The translations under genes and the position numbers were made by a program. From positions 6,810,275-6,874,274 of the forward strand of contig OU342806.1 in assembly GCA_910591455.2 (NCBI GenBank): a stretch of 64,000 nucleotides of DNA, read 5' to 3'. Shown piece by piece: positions 12,419 to 24,222 of the stretch. Every line of letters starts with the position of its first letter. Positions within the stretch are counted from its first letter, which is position 1. Origin of the DNA: Pholis gunnellus. Taxonomy: Eukaryota > Chordata > Actinopteri > Perciformes > Pholidae. The notes beneath the pieces were generated by a model. The model was not told where the DNA came from. It saw only the letters and a list, made by a program, of their open reading frames with translations, and did not search any database.

Positions 12419-13860
12419 TGTGTGTGTTGAATGCGTCACTGTCCCGGGAAAGCGATCGCTCCAGTCAGCCGGATCGGTGCAACCCCGCCGCCGTGTCGGG
12501 GAGTCTTCACTCTGCAGCGCGCAGCAGTGGACGTCAAGGCGCGCCTTCCTTTTTATGGTTTTTATTGAGGGAGCTGCAATGCAGCTTAGAAATTAGACCA
12601 TTCACGCCCAATCTAAATTGGAACAGCCGGTAATACCCGGGTAGATATAGATATACTATAGGCTCTGATTTCTGGTGGTTGTTTTAATTCCTCTTACCGG
12701 GTCCTGAGTCATAACTCTTCATGACTCACTGGCAGCTACAGCTCAATGAAACACCTGCTATGGACACGTTAACTCCCATGCGTGCTGGTAATTAACAGTA
12801 ATGGTTATTACCTACCTTACCAGTCGAGAGAAAGATGCAGAAACAGTAATTGCCTGTCATCAGAGAAAGGTGTTTGCCTTTATGTAGAATCTCATGTTGA
12901 GATTAGGAATGGAGTCATTCAGAATCAAATGGCTCATTTGGCTGTATTTACATATGAAACACGCTTCTCTGGTGATCAGTTTTAGTATCATTTGTTTTTG
13001 GTCTACCACCAAAGACACACAACAAATGGGCCAATTCGCAGGACCAGTCAAGACTTCAGCGTGAACACCAATAACAACATCTGTTAATCCTCATGGTAAT
13101 ACACTCAGAGAGTCCTTGCAGAGCCAATCAAACACAGAACCACTATTGAACATTTGGTCTGGAACCAGCAGCTGTGTGGTATCATCCACTGCATATACAG
13201 CTATGATTGGTTTTACATCAAAATGTTGTCCACAACAAACCTCTTATTTCCAACCATGTGATCCGTTCTGGGATCAGCTCAAGCACACCTCTCAAGGGCG
13301 GCAGGGTGCTAATGCTTCCTTTCATGGTGATTGGAAGCGAAGAGGTGTGTTCAGGGTGATGAAATAGATTATCCGACGCTGTTAAATGGCCACTTAGCAC
13401 ATGTGAACATTTTCCGCCTAATAAGTCGTCATTAATGAGCACGAAAACATGGTGTGTGTGACAGGATGAGCGATAGACACATGGAGTGTTAGTGATAATC
13501 ATGCTCTCCTTTGAAACAGATGACGGAGACAATCCGTCTCTTCAGGACACCAAGCACCACTGGCTGAACAGACCCTGTCTGCTGGTGCTCAAAGATGGGG
13601 ATGTGTCCAAACCCGGATTGGGTTGCGGCCAAATAAGACCAGAATCTCTGTCCAAGACGTCTTCAGATGCGTCGGTCAGAAGCAGCTTTGGGCCATGTGA
13701 GAAGAAACCATCCGAACATCCTGTCGAAACGACTTCACCCTCCCAGCTGGAGGAAGGCAGCTTCACTGTGACCGCCATCTCCACGTGGGGTGAGAGTTGT
13801 TTCGGGGAGTCTTCCAGCCCCCTGGTGCTGAGCCCTGCAGAGGCTGCGTGGCCGGAGGAG

Positions 13861-13891
<31 letters not shown>

Positions 13892-16800
13892 TGGCAGAGA
13901 AGGAGAAGAAGAAGCCCCAGGCTCTCCCATCAAAGGAGGACTCTGTGGTTGAGGAGAAGGAGCTGGAGGAGAGCAGGCTGGAGCAGCAAGAGCAGTCCTG
14001 CAGCTCGGAGGCGACAGCAGCACCCTCTACTCCCTCACATGATGGCAGGGGGTCCAAGGAGGTCAGATCTAATGGAGGAGATGAGACGAACAGCAGCACG
14101 GCCCAGGCAGCCGGTGGGGAGGGAGCAATGGGCGACTGTGCAGCTTCCCCTCTGGATCCCGACAACGAGTCCCAGCTGAGCCCCGTTGGCATTCTGTCCA
14201 AGGATCGAGGCACCGTCCTCGGGGAGGTGGCTCCAGTGTGGGTCCCTGACGCTCAGGCGCAGGTCTGCATGAAGTGTGGGGTCAAGTTTACGTTTACCAA
14301 GAGGAGGCATCACTGCCGTGCTTGTGGGAAGGTGAGGACGGACGTCTATATGTTTGAAATAAAACCTAGAAGTTCTCAAGAAATTGACTTGCAGTTGACG
14401 AGTTAAACGTGTGTGTCTGTCCTTGTGTGGTGTATCGCCAGGTTTTTTGTGCGCTTTGCTCCAACCTGAAGTTCAGACTCACACATCTGGATGGCAAGGA
14501 GGGACGAGTTTGTGTTTCCTGTCATTCAATCCTCGTCAAAAGTGAGCACAGATTTCTTTTTGTTTTTGTTTGAGTTCACAGTTTTTTAAATGAAACTTTG
14601 CTGAAGTAACTCTTGCGTCCTCTCTTCAGGGACACCTCCGAGGGGGAAAAGGAGGGTGTGGTTTGCAGATGACATCCTCCCCAAAAAGCAGTCAGAATCT
14701 GCTCCGACCACACCAGTCAGAGGGTTCTCACCGCTGATGAGACGAGCACTGGGCGGGCTGGTTAGAAGTCCTGTGGGTTCACCACAGATCAGGAGAGCCT
14801 TGCGCCCACACGGGACAAATATCAATGTAAGATCACTGAACGTATCTGTTGCTCTGTAATTAGTCAGATAGTTTGTACAAAAACACGGGCTCAGTCCTCT
14901 GCCTCCCACCTCCTCTAGGAGGCCTGTGGTCCTTACGGCTGGGGCACCACAGCTTTAGTGAGCAGCTCTGCCAACCTCATCCCCCTGGTTGGCCTGCCAC
15001 CCATCCTCACCTCCACAGGAGTCAAAGGAGGTAAGACAGGTTCCATCCCATTTGAAGGGGAGAGTCTAAAGATATAGCTAAATTACTTTTTTTGTGTTTG
15101 TGGTGGCGCATATCCTGGTATTTCCCTAAGCTATTTTCAGTTTTTGGTATCGTCAACTCTTGCACAATGCAAAGATAAGAGAAGAGGCATGGACAGGAGT
15201 ATCGTGCAAATCAGGCAGCACAAGGCGAGGTGAAAGTTTATCAGGAGGAGCAAAAGGAAGGGACAGCAGCATCTACAGAATGATGCTGGATGACCTTAAT
15301 GAACACTTCAAGCTTGTCTGTTTAGTGATTGGTGGTTTTATTTTTGTATTATTCCCACTTAGTCATGACTAACGCCTGTAGTGCTGTTACTGTCAAAGCA
15401 GGACAAAGGACTGGAGACCACCAGGCAAAGTCGTAACTAAAAAATGATGAACTATAACCAGAGTGATAGCCAGGGGAGAGAGTTTATACATCCCTGTAGG
15501 CAGATAGGTGAGCTCAATCTCCCTGATGACCTGACTCCGCCCACCAGGCTCCTGGAGGGAGAGGCCTGCTCAGAGGGGGTCATCACTTTACTGTTAATGA
15601 TAATGTAAAAAAAAAAGATATAATAGCATTAAGAAAACCTATCTGTCCTTTCAACTTAATTAGGAAAAGGCTTAGAGAGTGGTCATTAATCCTTACGCAG
15701 CAATGAGTTCATTTTCAAACATGACTCTTGAAGTCATGAAGTTAGCTCTTCTACTTGCTTACAACGGATGAAAGTACAGTGTCAGAAAAATAAAATATGT
15801 TTGCCAGCTCAACGCAAGAGCAGCATAAGATACATCCGTGTTATTATGTCTTTGTTCTTCAGATTACACTGTGGAGGAGCAGCCCTCTGAGACGCTGCTC
15901 ATCCAGGAGCTGGAGAGTGGCAGGCCCAAGCCACTGGTGTTCGTCCTCAATGCCAACCTGCTGGCTATCGTCAAGCTGGTCAACTGTACGTTTCTTTTTT
16001 TTTTAAAGTGCATAGAAGGCGACACATTGGCGACATATTGTACACAATTAGGGCTGCTGTGATCCTACAAATAATAATAATTATTGACTCCAAAAAAGGG
16101 TGACAAAAACAACAATTGTCCTTTTAGACCTCTGAGGTTGTGCCTTGATTGTGTGACAGATGTTAACAGGAAGTGCTGGTGCGTGACGACAAAGGGAATG
16201 CACGCTGTGGGCCAGGTGGAGGTGGTGTTGTTGCTGCAGTGTTTGCCTGAAGAGAAAAGCTTCCCCAAAGACATTTTCAGCCACATTATCCAGCTGTACA
16301 GGGACACCCTCACAGGTCAGAGCCACGCACACAATAATATGCTTACATACTGTAATTTCCAACTTGTTATGTATAGTAGTGATGTTTTATATTGAATTTG
16401 GTAACAGGGTATTTTCTTCAATGATTACGTGTGTCCTCTTCCTCTGTATTTCTGCAGGAAAGGTTGTGAAACACCTGTCGCTGTCCTTGTTCGGCAGTAG
16501 TTTCCTGGGCAGTGAGGAGCACGCAGGCTTCCTGTACATTCGCTCCACTCTGCAGTCCCTTCAAGGTCTACCTCTGCCAAACCAGCCCTACCTCTTTGGC
16601 CTGCTGGTCCACAGAGCAGAGGTGGCCTGGGCCAAAGCCTTTCCCTTGCGTCTCATGCTTCGATTGGGGGCCGAATACAGATGTAAGCCATGAAAATGAA
16701 GGAAATGCTGCGTCTGCAACGCGACAGGATTTCTCTTCAGTTACCAGCTTTCTTTCTTGTTCCAGTTTACCCGTGTCCTCTGTACAGCGTGCGCTTTAGG

Positions 16801-19800
16801 AAGCCCTTGTTTGGGGAAATTGGCCACACCATAATGAGACTGTTAGTGGTGAGTGTGACATTTTGTAACAACTTCCTGTTCGGTGTTGTTACAAAAACCA
16901 CATTTTCCACCATTGGTGGTTACGTTTGGTGTTGAAACTTTGACCAAACTTTCCCCGTTCCTCCCATCATGCTTCAGGACTTTAGGAATTACCGTTACAG
17001 CCTACCGATGGTGCCGGGGCTCACTGTGGATCTAGAGGCTCAGAGGACCTGCATAAAGATACCGACCACTGGGTATAATGAGGTAGGACTGAGCCTTTAA
17101 ATCCCTCACAGAGTTATTAATAATAATAATAATGTGTATGTAGTTTCTTTTTCTTTAATCAATCGTCATCCTTCCCTCTCATTAGCTAATGAAGGCTTTG
17201 AATAAGTCCAATGAGCACGTGCTGGCCATTGGGGCGTGCTTCAATGAGACGGCAGACTCCCACCTCATCTGCGTGCAAGGAGACGATGGCCAGTACCAGA
17301 CCCAGGCCATCAGCATCCACAATCAGCCGCGCAAAGGTGGGCCATCCCAGGATACCGAGAGAGGCACATCAAGACATCAGAGTCTGGATTTAATGTTACA
17401 TAATCAAGCAGAACATTCACTGCAATTAGACACGTGGATTGCAACAAGGGGGACGCCTTGATGAGCTGATAAGATAATTCATCTGCTATTTAGGGGAACG
17501 TTGGTACAGTTGAATTGGTGCACTGGAAGGAAAGAGATCAACACATTAAGAGCTGCATTCAGTGTGGGTTTTCACTAGAAACACTCGGTGATCTCCACCA
17601 ACCATGTGGTTCTATCTACTAATTGTACACCTTTTAAAATAGTATTTGCTGCACAATGTCTATCATTACAAATGATAAATGTGCAGCCAGAATTTGTGCA
17701 AACCCATGACATTTTATTCTACATCATGTTCCCAAAGACATTCAATATTTGTATTCTGTGGCACAAGGAAGTATGTAAACGTTGTAAATGAATGTAATTG
17801 TATCAGAAGCAGATATATAATTTAGACAGAATATTGTTTAACACTATTCATTTTTGAAATGGGTCCCAAGGGAAATTAAAGAGAAACAAAGGGCTGAAGA
17901 AGTTATCTCATGTAACACTAGATGGCACAACATGATTGTTTTTTTCTTGTAACTACAAAGACTGAGGTATCAGGATTAGAGCCACAGAGTTTGTCTCTAA
18001 ACTTGTTTTTTTTCTTCTTCTCTCTGTTTGTTATTGCAGTTACTGGATCATGCTTTTTTATATTCAGCAGTGCACTGAAAGCGTCTGCAGGATACCTTGC
18101 CAAGTCCAGCATCGTAGAAGGTAGGCTGTCTGCTCAGAGGGGAGTCAGGTTCACCTTGACATTTTCCTGCCCTGCAGGAAATTCATTGCTTACATATTTT
18201 TACTATTTAAAAAAACAACAAAAAGTGGTGCATGTTAACACCCCTGCTTTAAGACTGGTTTATTCAGAATGTGTGTGTATATGTGTGTGTCTGTGTACAT
18301 TTTAACAGACTGTTTGTCCAAGCGTGTGTACATGTTGATGCATGTGAGTGTACGTGTTGTCTGTTCGTGTGTTCCTCCCGTATCGCTGCCCCCTCTCCCC
18401 AGATGGACTGATGGTGCAGATCACCGTGGAAACCATGGCCGAGCTGCGCCGGTCGCTACGGGACATGAAAGACTACTCCGTCACCTGTGGACGGCTCGAC
18501 CAATCGGACAGCCAGGAGCTTGTGTGTGTACAGTGGGTGGAGGAGAAATGCTCGGTGAATAAGGGGTGAGTGTGTCCGCCTGTTTGATGTTCATGTGGCA
18601 GAATGAGGCTTTTGTGCTCAAAGAGAACAACATAGCAGAGCGTGCCGGCTTCAATGACGTCTGCGTTTTCATTTCTGTCCCATGTTGTAAATGTGTGTCC
18701 TCCAGAGTTATAAGCCCCATCGATGGGAAATCCATGGAGTCCGTCTGCAATACGAAGATGTTTCAGAAGTCAGAATACAAAGAAAACGGGAAGATCATCC
18801 GCTGGACAGAAGTACATGATCTGCTAAAAATATCAACATAAGTAGAGCAGCAACGATAAATCAATTAGTTGTCAACTATTAAATGAATCACCAACCATTT
18901 TGATAATAGATTAATCGGTTTGACTCATTTTTTAAGAAAGAAAAGTCCCATTTCTCTGATTCCAGCTCCTTAAATATGAATATTTTCTGATTCATTTGCT
19001 CCACAATGACAACAAACTGACATTGTGGAGCAAATAAAGTTGCAGCAGGTGTATTCTCCATCTAATGAAGTACCTGTAATGAGATGCACAGGATAAGTAG
19101 AGCTAATGTAAAACTTGAATTTGAGTTGTGGACTAAACAAGACTGTCTTAAGATCTTAGGCTTTGGGAAACAGTGTTCGACATTCTGACATTTTATAGAC
19201 AAAAACAACTGATCGATTAATCGATAAAATAATCAACAGATTAGTTGCAGCCTTTAACGTAACTGCCTCCTCCCTATACATCTGTCTACGTGTTGTGCAG
19301 GTGTTCTTCCTGCAGAGGGGGAATCACCCCAAAGGAGGAGCGAGTGACTCTGCTGAACACGACCGGTTAACGGAGCGGATCGCCCGGGCGTTTTGCTTGG
19401 CACTGTGTCCTCACCTCAAGCTGCTGAAAGAGGACGGGATGGCCAAGCTGGGGCTGCGTGTCGCGTTTGACGCTCAAGAGGTCTGAAAGGATGTTTGGTA
19501 TTTGGTATCAGTGAGCTGAGTCACAATGACATATTGTTACCAACTTCCCATAATAAGGTTGCATCATGAATACTGCCCTACAAAGCCAAAATACAAAAAG
19601 TACATACTTGTTCAGAATTTAGTTTGAGACAGAAATGTGACTTTTTGACGTCTGCTCTGCCATAGAAACATGATTATGCTATAGAAAGCCACAGTAACTG
19701 CACTCTTAGGTTGAGTTACCTTTATGTCACATATTTAAACATATTAAATGGTTAATATTAACATCAGTATAAAAATCATTTGTAAGGCAAACAGATGCAT

Positions 19801-20385
19801 AGCAAACCAGAAGGACTGATTATCAAAATCTGGTTTATATTCCCCCAAAAAAGCGAAAGGAACACATTGTTTAGTCAATACAACCATGACATCGAGATTA
19901 AATCCTTTTTCTATAAACGTTTAGTTTTTTCACAGTGATCATTTATAAATTCTTTAATTATTAGTTTCTTTTCTATGCTACAGAATAAGTGGTACTCTGC
20001 TAACAATGTGAGGATTACATCAGCATGGGGTTCCTTAAGGTGTCAGATGCGCTTTCACTCGGCCAAAAAGTTTATGAAAAATAGTCAGGGGTGTTTCGTA
20101 AAAAAATCATACTGGTCTAACTTTGAGTGGTGTAACATATGACTCACAGTTGTAAAGCTATTAACTCAAGCTCCTGGGTGTGACTATGTTAAAGAGAATT
20201 ACTGGTTCCTTGTGTAATTTCAGGTGGGATTTGTGGCTGGGAGCAATGGGCTTCCCCTCCCAGCTCAGTACCTGAACGCCCTGGACAGCGTGCTGATCCC
20301 CGTCATACACAGCAGGGGGCGCAAGAGGGGCGACGAGCCCATCGTGATGGAGCTCATCTTTTACATCCTGGAGAACATCACTTAG
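11972..20385 (+). CDS. zfyve9: FYVE-finger protein of the SARA (ZFYVE9) family, short form
   Basis: Sixteen coding exons: 11972-12035, 13520-14331, 14442-14541, 14630-14826, 14919-15030, 15863-15985, 16160-16315, 16458-16682, 16766-16848, 16978-17082, 17186-17336, 18040-18120, 18403-18565, 18706-18811, 19301-19480, 20224-20385. All are phase-continuous; total 939 residues against about 1425 in human ZFYVE9. A divergent acidic N-terminus (12 consecutive Glu at about 134-145; LPSKEDSV matches human) leads to the FYVE finger at about 262-319 with WVPD, RRHHCR and RVC, which bind PI3P on early endosomes. A PP1-docking-type RVWF follows at 334-337, then the long conserved SARA C-terminal region, ending in VMELIFYILENIT. 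SARA presents Smad2/3 to the TGF-beta receptor. Oddity: the Smad-binding segment normally after the FYVE finger is missing. The first exon is inferred from matching phase only; the later exons are firm. ZFYVE16 is less similar. Confidence 0.93.
12388..12428. repeat. (CG)n-(TG)n alternating tract
   Basis: About 7 CG units run directly into about 13 TG units in intron 1 of zfyve9, some 350 bases after exon 1. Alternating purine-pyrimidine of this kind is the classic Z-DNA-prone sequence. Confidence 0.95.
18847..19253. mobile_element. MITE-like teleost repeat in zfyve9 intron 14
   Basis: The edges are degenerate inverted repeats: AGCAGCAACGATAAATC on the left and GATTAGTTGCAGCC on the right, with several ATTAATCGAT-type blocks inside. 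I recognise the pattern as a very common teleost non-autonomous DNA element, probably hAT-like. The middle holds a perfect hairpin (18994-19008 with 19021-19035, 15-bp arms). A fragment of what looks like the same family is in mknk1 (50057-50151). There is no coding capacity. Confidence 0.65.
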
Positions 20386-20479
20386 GAGCGCACACACGCC
20401 CCGCTATTTCATCTTTTCAAACTCTGACCACAACTCTGTCTCCGGCACTTCTCATCAGTGCTGCCAACGGTTTCAGGGC

Positions 20480-20485
20480 AATAAA
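20480..20485 (+). terminator. zfyve9: zfyve9 polyadenylation signal
   Basis: AATAAA about 95 bases after the zfyve9 stop codon; a short 3' UTR. Confidence 0.65.
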
Positions 20486-21528
20486 AGCATTCAAAAGGGC
20501 GAACCGGACCACATCCAAGGTCTGCATACATCTCATCCACTCACGAGTAGAGAGAAGTGGTTAGTGGTTTTCTGATCTCACCCTGCCCTGCAGCAGACAA
20601 TCTGGGTACGCATGAAACCTAGGATGGGCCATCAGATCACTGTACACTGTACAGTAGTAGCAACTTCATAGCTTGATATCGTCCACGTGACAAAGTTCAA
20701 TACCAATTCCCATATTATGGAGAATACCTTTAAAAGTGGGAGCTGGATTCAGACCCACGACCTAAAAGCAAAGAGATAAAGCGAATGACTTGAAGAACAG
20801 TATGTAGTAGATCTGTAGCAATTTGATGCACACTGAATGAATGCCTAAAGGATGTTTTCATACTGGTTGTATTTTAATTGATTGCTCATGAAATGTAATG
20901 TCAGCCTGGAATTAAACTTGCAACAACGACCGAGTTACCGCCTGTTCATCAAGGACACGTTTACTAAAGTACTTGCACTTATAGCTTTATACTTACATTC
21001 AAGAGGGAAATATTGTTCTTTTTTTCTCCACTACATTTGCTCCAACTGCTATAATTACAAACTACATTGCAGATTACGATTTTACGTGCAAAAAAATGCA
21101 CTCGTTGACTTTATTAGGGAAAACCTGTAAAACCAAATCCAGTAGCTCATTTACAAAGATAATAAACTTCAGTTTAGATTGGCACTATCATAGAGGTATA
21201 CGTTTAACTTGAATGTTAGAAACACCTTTCGATGTAAAACATAATGCAGTCAAATACAACAAATAATCAGTTTTATGAAGCAACTTGAAAGGAGGCTTAG
21301 TTTACAGCTATGACATGGTGTGTTGAATTGAAAGAAAAGCTTCCTGTTCCAGTCTGTAAAACAAAGCAACTATTTCATGTACTGGATCTGTGGTTTATTT
21401 AGCTTGTATTCATTTTCAGGCTGAATGGACGTAATGAACTAATTTGTGAGTGCAAGATCGCATTTCTGAACCTGATGAACCCGTGTGTGGTTGATAACGG
21501 TGGGTGGAGATCCGGTCTGCAGGATGCT

Positions 21529-21566
<38 letters not shown>

Positions 21567-21816
21567 CTTAACGATGGATCAGACAGAGCAGAATGGGGCT
21601 CTTGTTAACCTCCTACTGGCTCCACATATTTGAGATGGTTAAGACAAGAGGCTTCAGCACGCAATGCAAATACTTTTCTTTGTTGCAACACAGCAGTCTT
21701 TCCCCAGAGCCCTGGCAACTTGAACTTGAACCCTTTTAAGCATGCGACACATACAGTAAGCACCCATTCTGTGAACATACTGACGCACAAAACGTGTAAG
21801 ATAATTCAAAATTGAA
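20486..21816. other. zfyve9-elovl1 convergent intergenic region
   Basis: The two genes end tail to tail here. The sequence is AT-rich with no supported exon; it includes a (TC)n tract at 21531-21562. The open frame at 20882-21130 gives a peptide without recognisable features. Confidence 0.6.
21531..21562. repeat. (TC)n microsatellite
   Basis: About 32 bases of pure CT dinucleotide between the two convergent genes. Confidence 0.95.
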
Positions 21817-21822
21817 TTTATT
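21817..21822 (-). terminator. elovl1: elovl1 polyadenylation signal (minus strand)
   Basis: AATAAA on the minus strand about 500 bases beyond the elovl1 stop codon, giving a 3' UTR of ordinary length. Confidence 0.6.
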
Positions 21823-22315
21823 GAGATTTAATTTTAAATACACAATATAACAAAATTTAGAAAGTCTAAACCAATACAAATTAGTTATTCTTGTTTGCTG
21901 TAAAACTATTTACAAAAAGTATTTTCAAGTTTGATAGAAACTGTACAGTTATCTGTCAACAGGGGGAGGTCAGTGCGATGTGGGGGTCAGAGAAGTAGTG
22001 AAGGCAAGTGGGTTGAAAGGCCACCAGTGTGATACTGAACTAGGAGCTTGTTGCAACATCAGTGAAGATAACATTTTGGTCAAAACATCTTCTCTTCATA
22101 CATTTTATGTTCCATAAATGGTTTCCCAACTCAAAAAAGAGGTTTCGAGTTGAACGAACCCAACTGTGGAAATCATTGACCACGTCATTTCCCCATGTGT
22201 CGCAATTCAAACTAATAACAGGAAAAGAAACACAGCCAAAAACTATCTTTGGAATCCGTAGTAGTTTAAACAGGTTCACTGGGTCATACTTCTGAGGTGT
22301 TTCCTTCCAGGGACC

Positions 22316-24222
22316 TTAGGCCTTCTTCATCTTGCTCACGTGGCTGCTGCTGTTGCCGTTGCTCGCTCCGTGGTTGACGCCGTTCTCGTGGTGCTTGCCG
22401 TTGGTGTAGACGGCCGTGCCGTTCTGACACGGCTTCACATCCTGTTTTGGCAACCGCTTGCCCCTCACGTAAGCCTGGACCCAGAAGTTGGAGAAGAGCA
22501 CGAAGAAGAAGGTCCCATACATCCAGATGAGGTGGAGGATCATGGGGAACTGGTAGTCGCAGCTGGCCATGAAGTAGTACTGGGTAGCGTGGAGAGATAC
22601 CAGGACAAACTGGGTCTGTTGGGAAGAAACCAGGAGTCAGCCAAGCACTCACTATAAATAAACGCAGATGGATTTGTCTTGAAGCCTGAACCAGAGTACC
22701 AAATTAAAAGACTCGAGTAGTTTAAGACGCTGAGCGAGGCTCTCATGCTGTCCTTGAGCTGATCCCTGAAGCCTACGAGTAGCTCAATTAAAATTAAAAA
22801 TTGATGATGAAACCGACAGCACAGAGAGAGTATAGGGTGTCCCTACCAGCTGAATGGCGGTCATGTATTTCTTCCACCACAAAAACTTCTGGAAGCGTGG
22901 TCCAGCAGCAGACAGGCCGTAGTAGAAATACATGATGATGTGGACGGTGGAATTCACCATGGCATGAAAAGATCCCATTCCACCTGGGGGTAATAATCAC
23001 AAACAGCATTAGGCCAACTCAAAGTAGCGGAAGAACCTGAGTAGATCCTCTACGGCCTCGACATTCTTGCAAGGTCAGAGGCTCTTGGTTAATCATTTTC
23101 TCATGACTAAACAGAACAATACAATAACCGGCAGAAGGAAGAACACCGACAGTGTTGCTGATTGTACAGGTCAACATCCACAAGATTGGTTTTGCAGGAC
23201 AAAGTAATGACACTAAAACCCATTAATAATTCTTAATCGAGATTGTGTTAATGTGTACTCACCAGGAGCATAGACAATTCCCCACCACCAGGTCCAGGGC
23301 ATGAAGGAGTGGTGGAAGATGTGTAGGAAGGTCACCTGGCCGTGCTTTTTCCTCAACACGAAGAACACCTGAGCGAAAGACCATATTGATCAGTTAAAGT
23401 CAAGCTACGGTGACCACAACTGAACACAAAGGCGAGATAAGCAAAAGACTGAACTTACTGTGTCGATGAGCTCAATAATCTTGGAGAACCAGAACAGCCA
23501 GGCCACTCGCACCATCTGTTGAGGAGGAAAAAGACTTTGTAAAATGATCATTTCATATTAAAGCAAGAAATGCATAATCATTTAGTAAGAGAGGGACTTA
23601 CTCGAAGTGCTTGAGGACTGTTAGACGTATCCACTGGGTCACATCGCCAGGTATATGTTGTGGCCCAACCAGACATCAGGAACTAAATTACAAGAACATT
23701 TTATTTACTTCGGTTTTTGGTCATTGCTCGATTAAGATCTTTATAGATATAAATTCAACCAAAACTAGACAAATTAAGCCACTTTCTCTTCCATGTATGA
23801 CCACGAAATGTTCAAAATGTGTAAAAAAGTAAATTACAAGTCGTTAAATGTCGGAGACTTTAAGTAACAGTGTCTTACTTCGTAGACGATGATTATCGAC
23901 AGCGCCACTAGCGAGAAGTTGTAGACTATCATGGCTTCCTTGAGCTGGAAGGGTTTACGATTGGCCATCATGCGCGGCCCAAGGTACAGTACAAAGAAGA
24001 GGTAACACAGCAATATTGCAGACATTGCAACAGGAGTCTGCATCATTGGATACTCCTTCAGCCGAGGATCTAAAGAAAGAAGAAAAAGACAATACGTTAG
24101 AAAACAATAATACAGAGTGATCTTTTGTATTTAGTTTAGCTAAGTCACCTACCAATTCCTGCCAAGAGGTAGTTGTAGATATCCATGGCATGCGAGCCGA
24201 CCTCCTGAATCTCTCGAAGCAT
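22316..24222 (-). CDS. elovl1: Very-long-chain fatty-acid elongase 1
   Basis: Seven coding exons on the minus strand, in order: 24222-24153, 24069-23879, 23682-23602, 23515-23459, 23368-23263, 22983-22847, 22615-22316. Phases are continuous; 313 residues (human ELOVL1 has 279, the extra being a hydrophilic tail). ELOVL1 condenses malonyl-CoA with saturated and monounsaturated C20-C26 acyl-CoAs in the ER. Visible signatures are LGPRMMANRKPFQL, the YNFSLVALS segment, the catalytic HIFHH box at 149-153, MGSFHAMVNSTVHIIMY, and a C-terminal KMKKA that fits the KXKXX ER-retrieval signal. Multiple hydrophobic membrane segments are present. An acceptor (TTTTTTGCAG) lies 33 bases upstream of the ATG, at about 24256, so at least one non-coding 5' exon lies further right. 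Whether this is the a or b teleost copy cannot be told. Confidence 0.95.

Noticed and set aside
13542..14213. 223-codon minus-strand frame inside zfyve9 exon 2
   Set aside because: Antisense shadow of a GC- and GAG-rich coding exon; the Ser-rich peptide mirrors the poly-Glu stretch.
11972..20385. ZFYVE16 (endofin) identity
   Set aside because: The FYVE flank and C-terminal words (VNRKCWC, KGMHAVGQ, NQPRKVTG) match ZFYVE9 more closely, and btf3l4 is its neighbour.
22802..22852. Possible C/D-box snoRNA (TGATGA ... CTGA)
   Set aside because: No terminal stem, no good C'/D' boxes, and the end overlaps an elovl1 coding exon.
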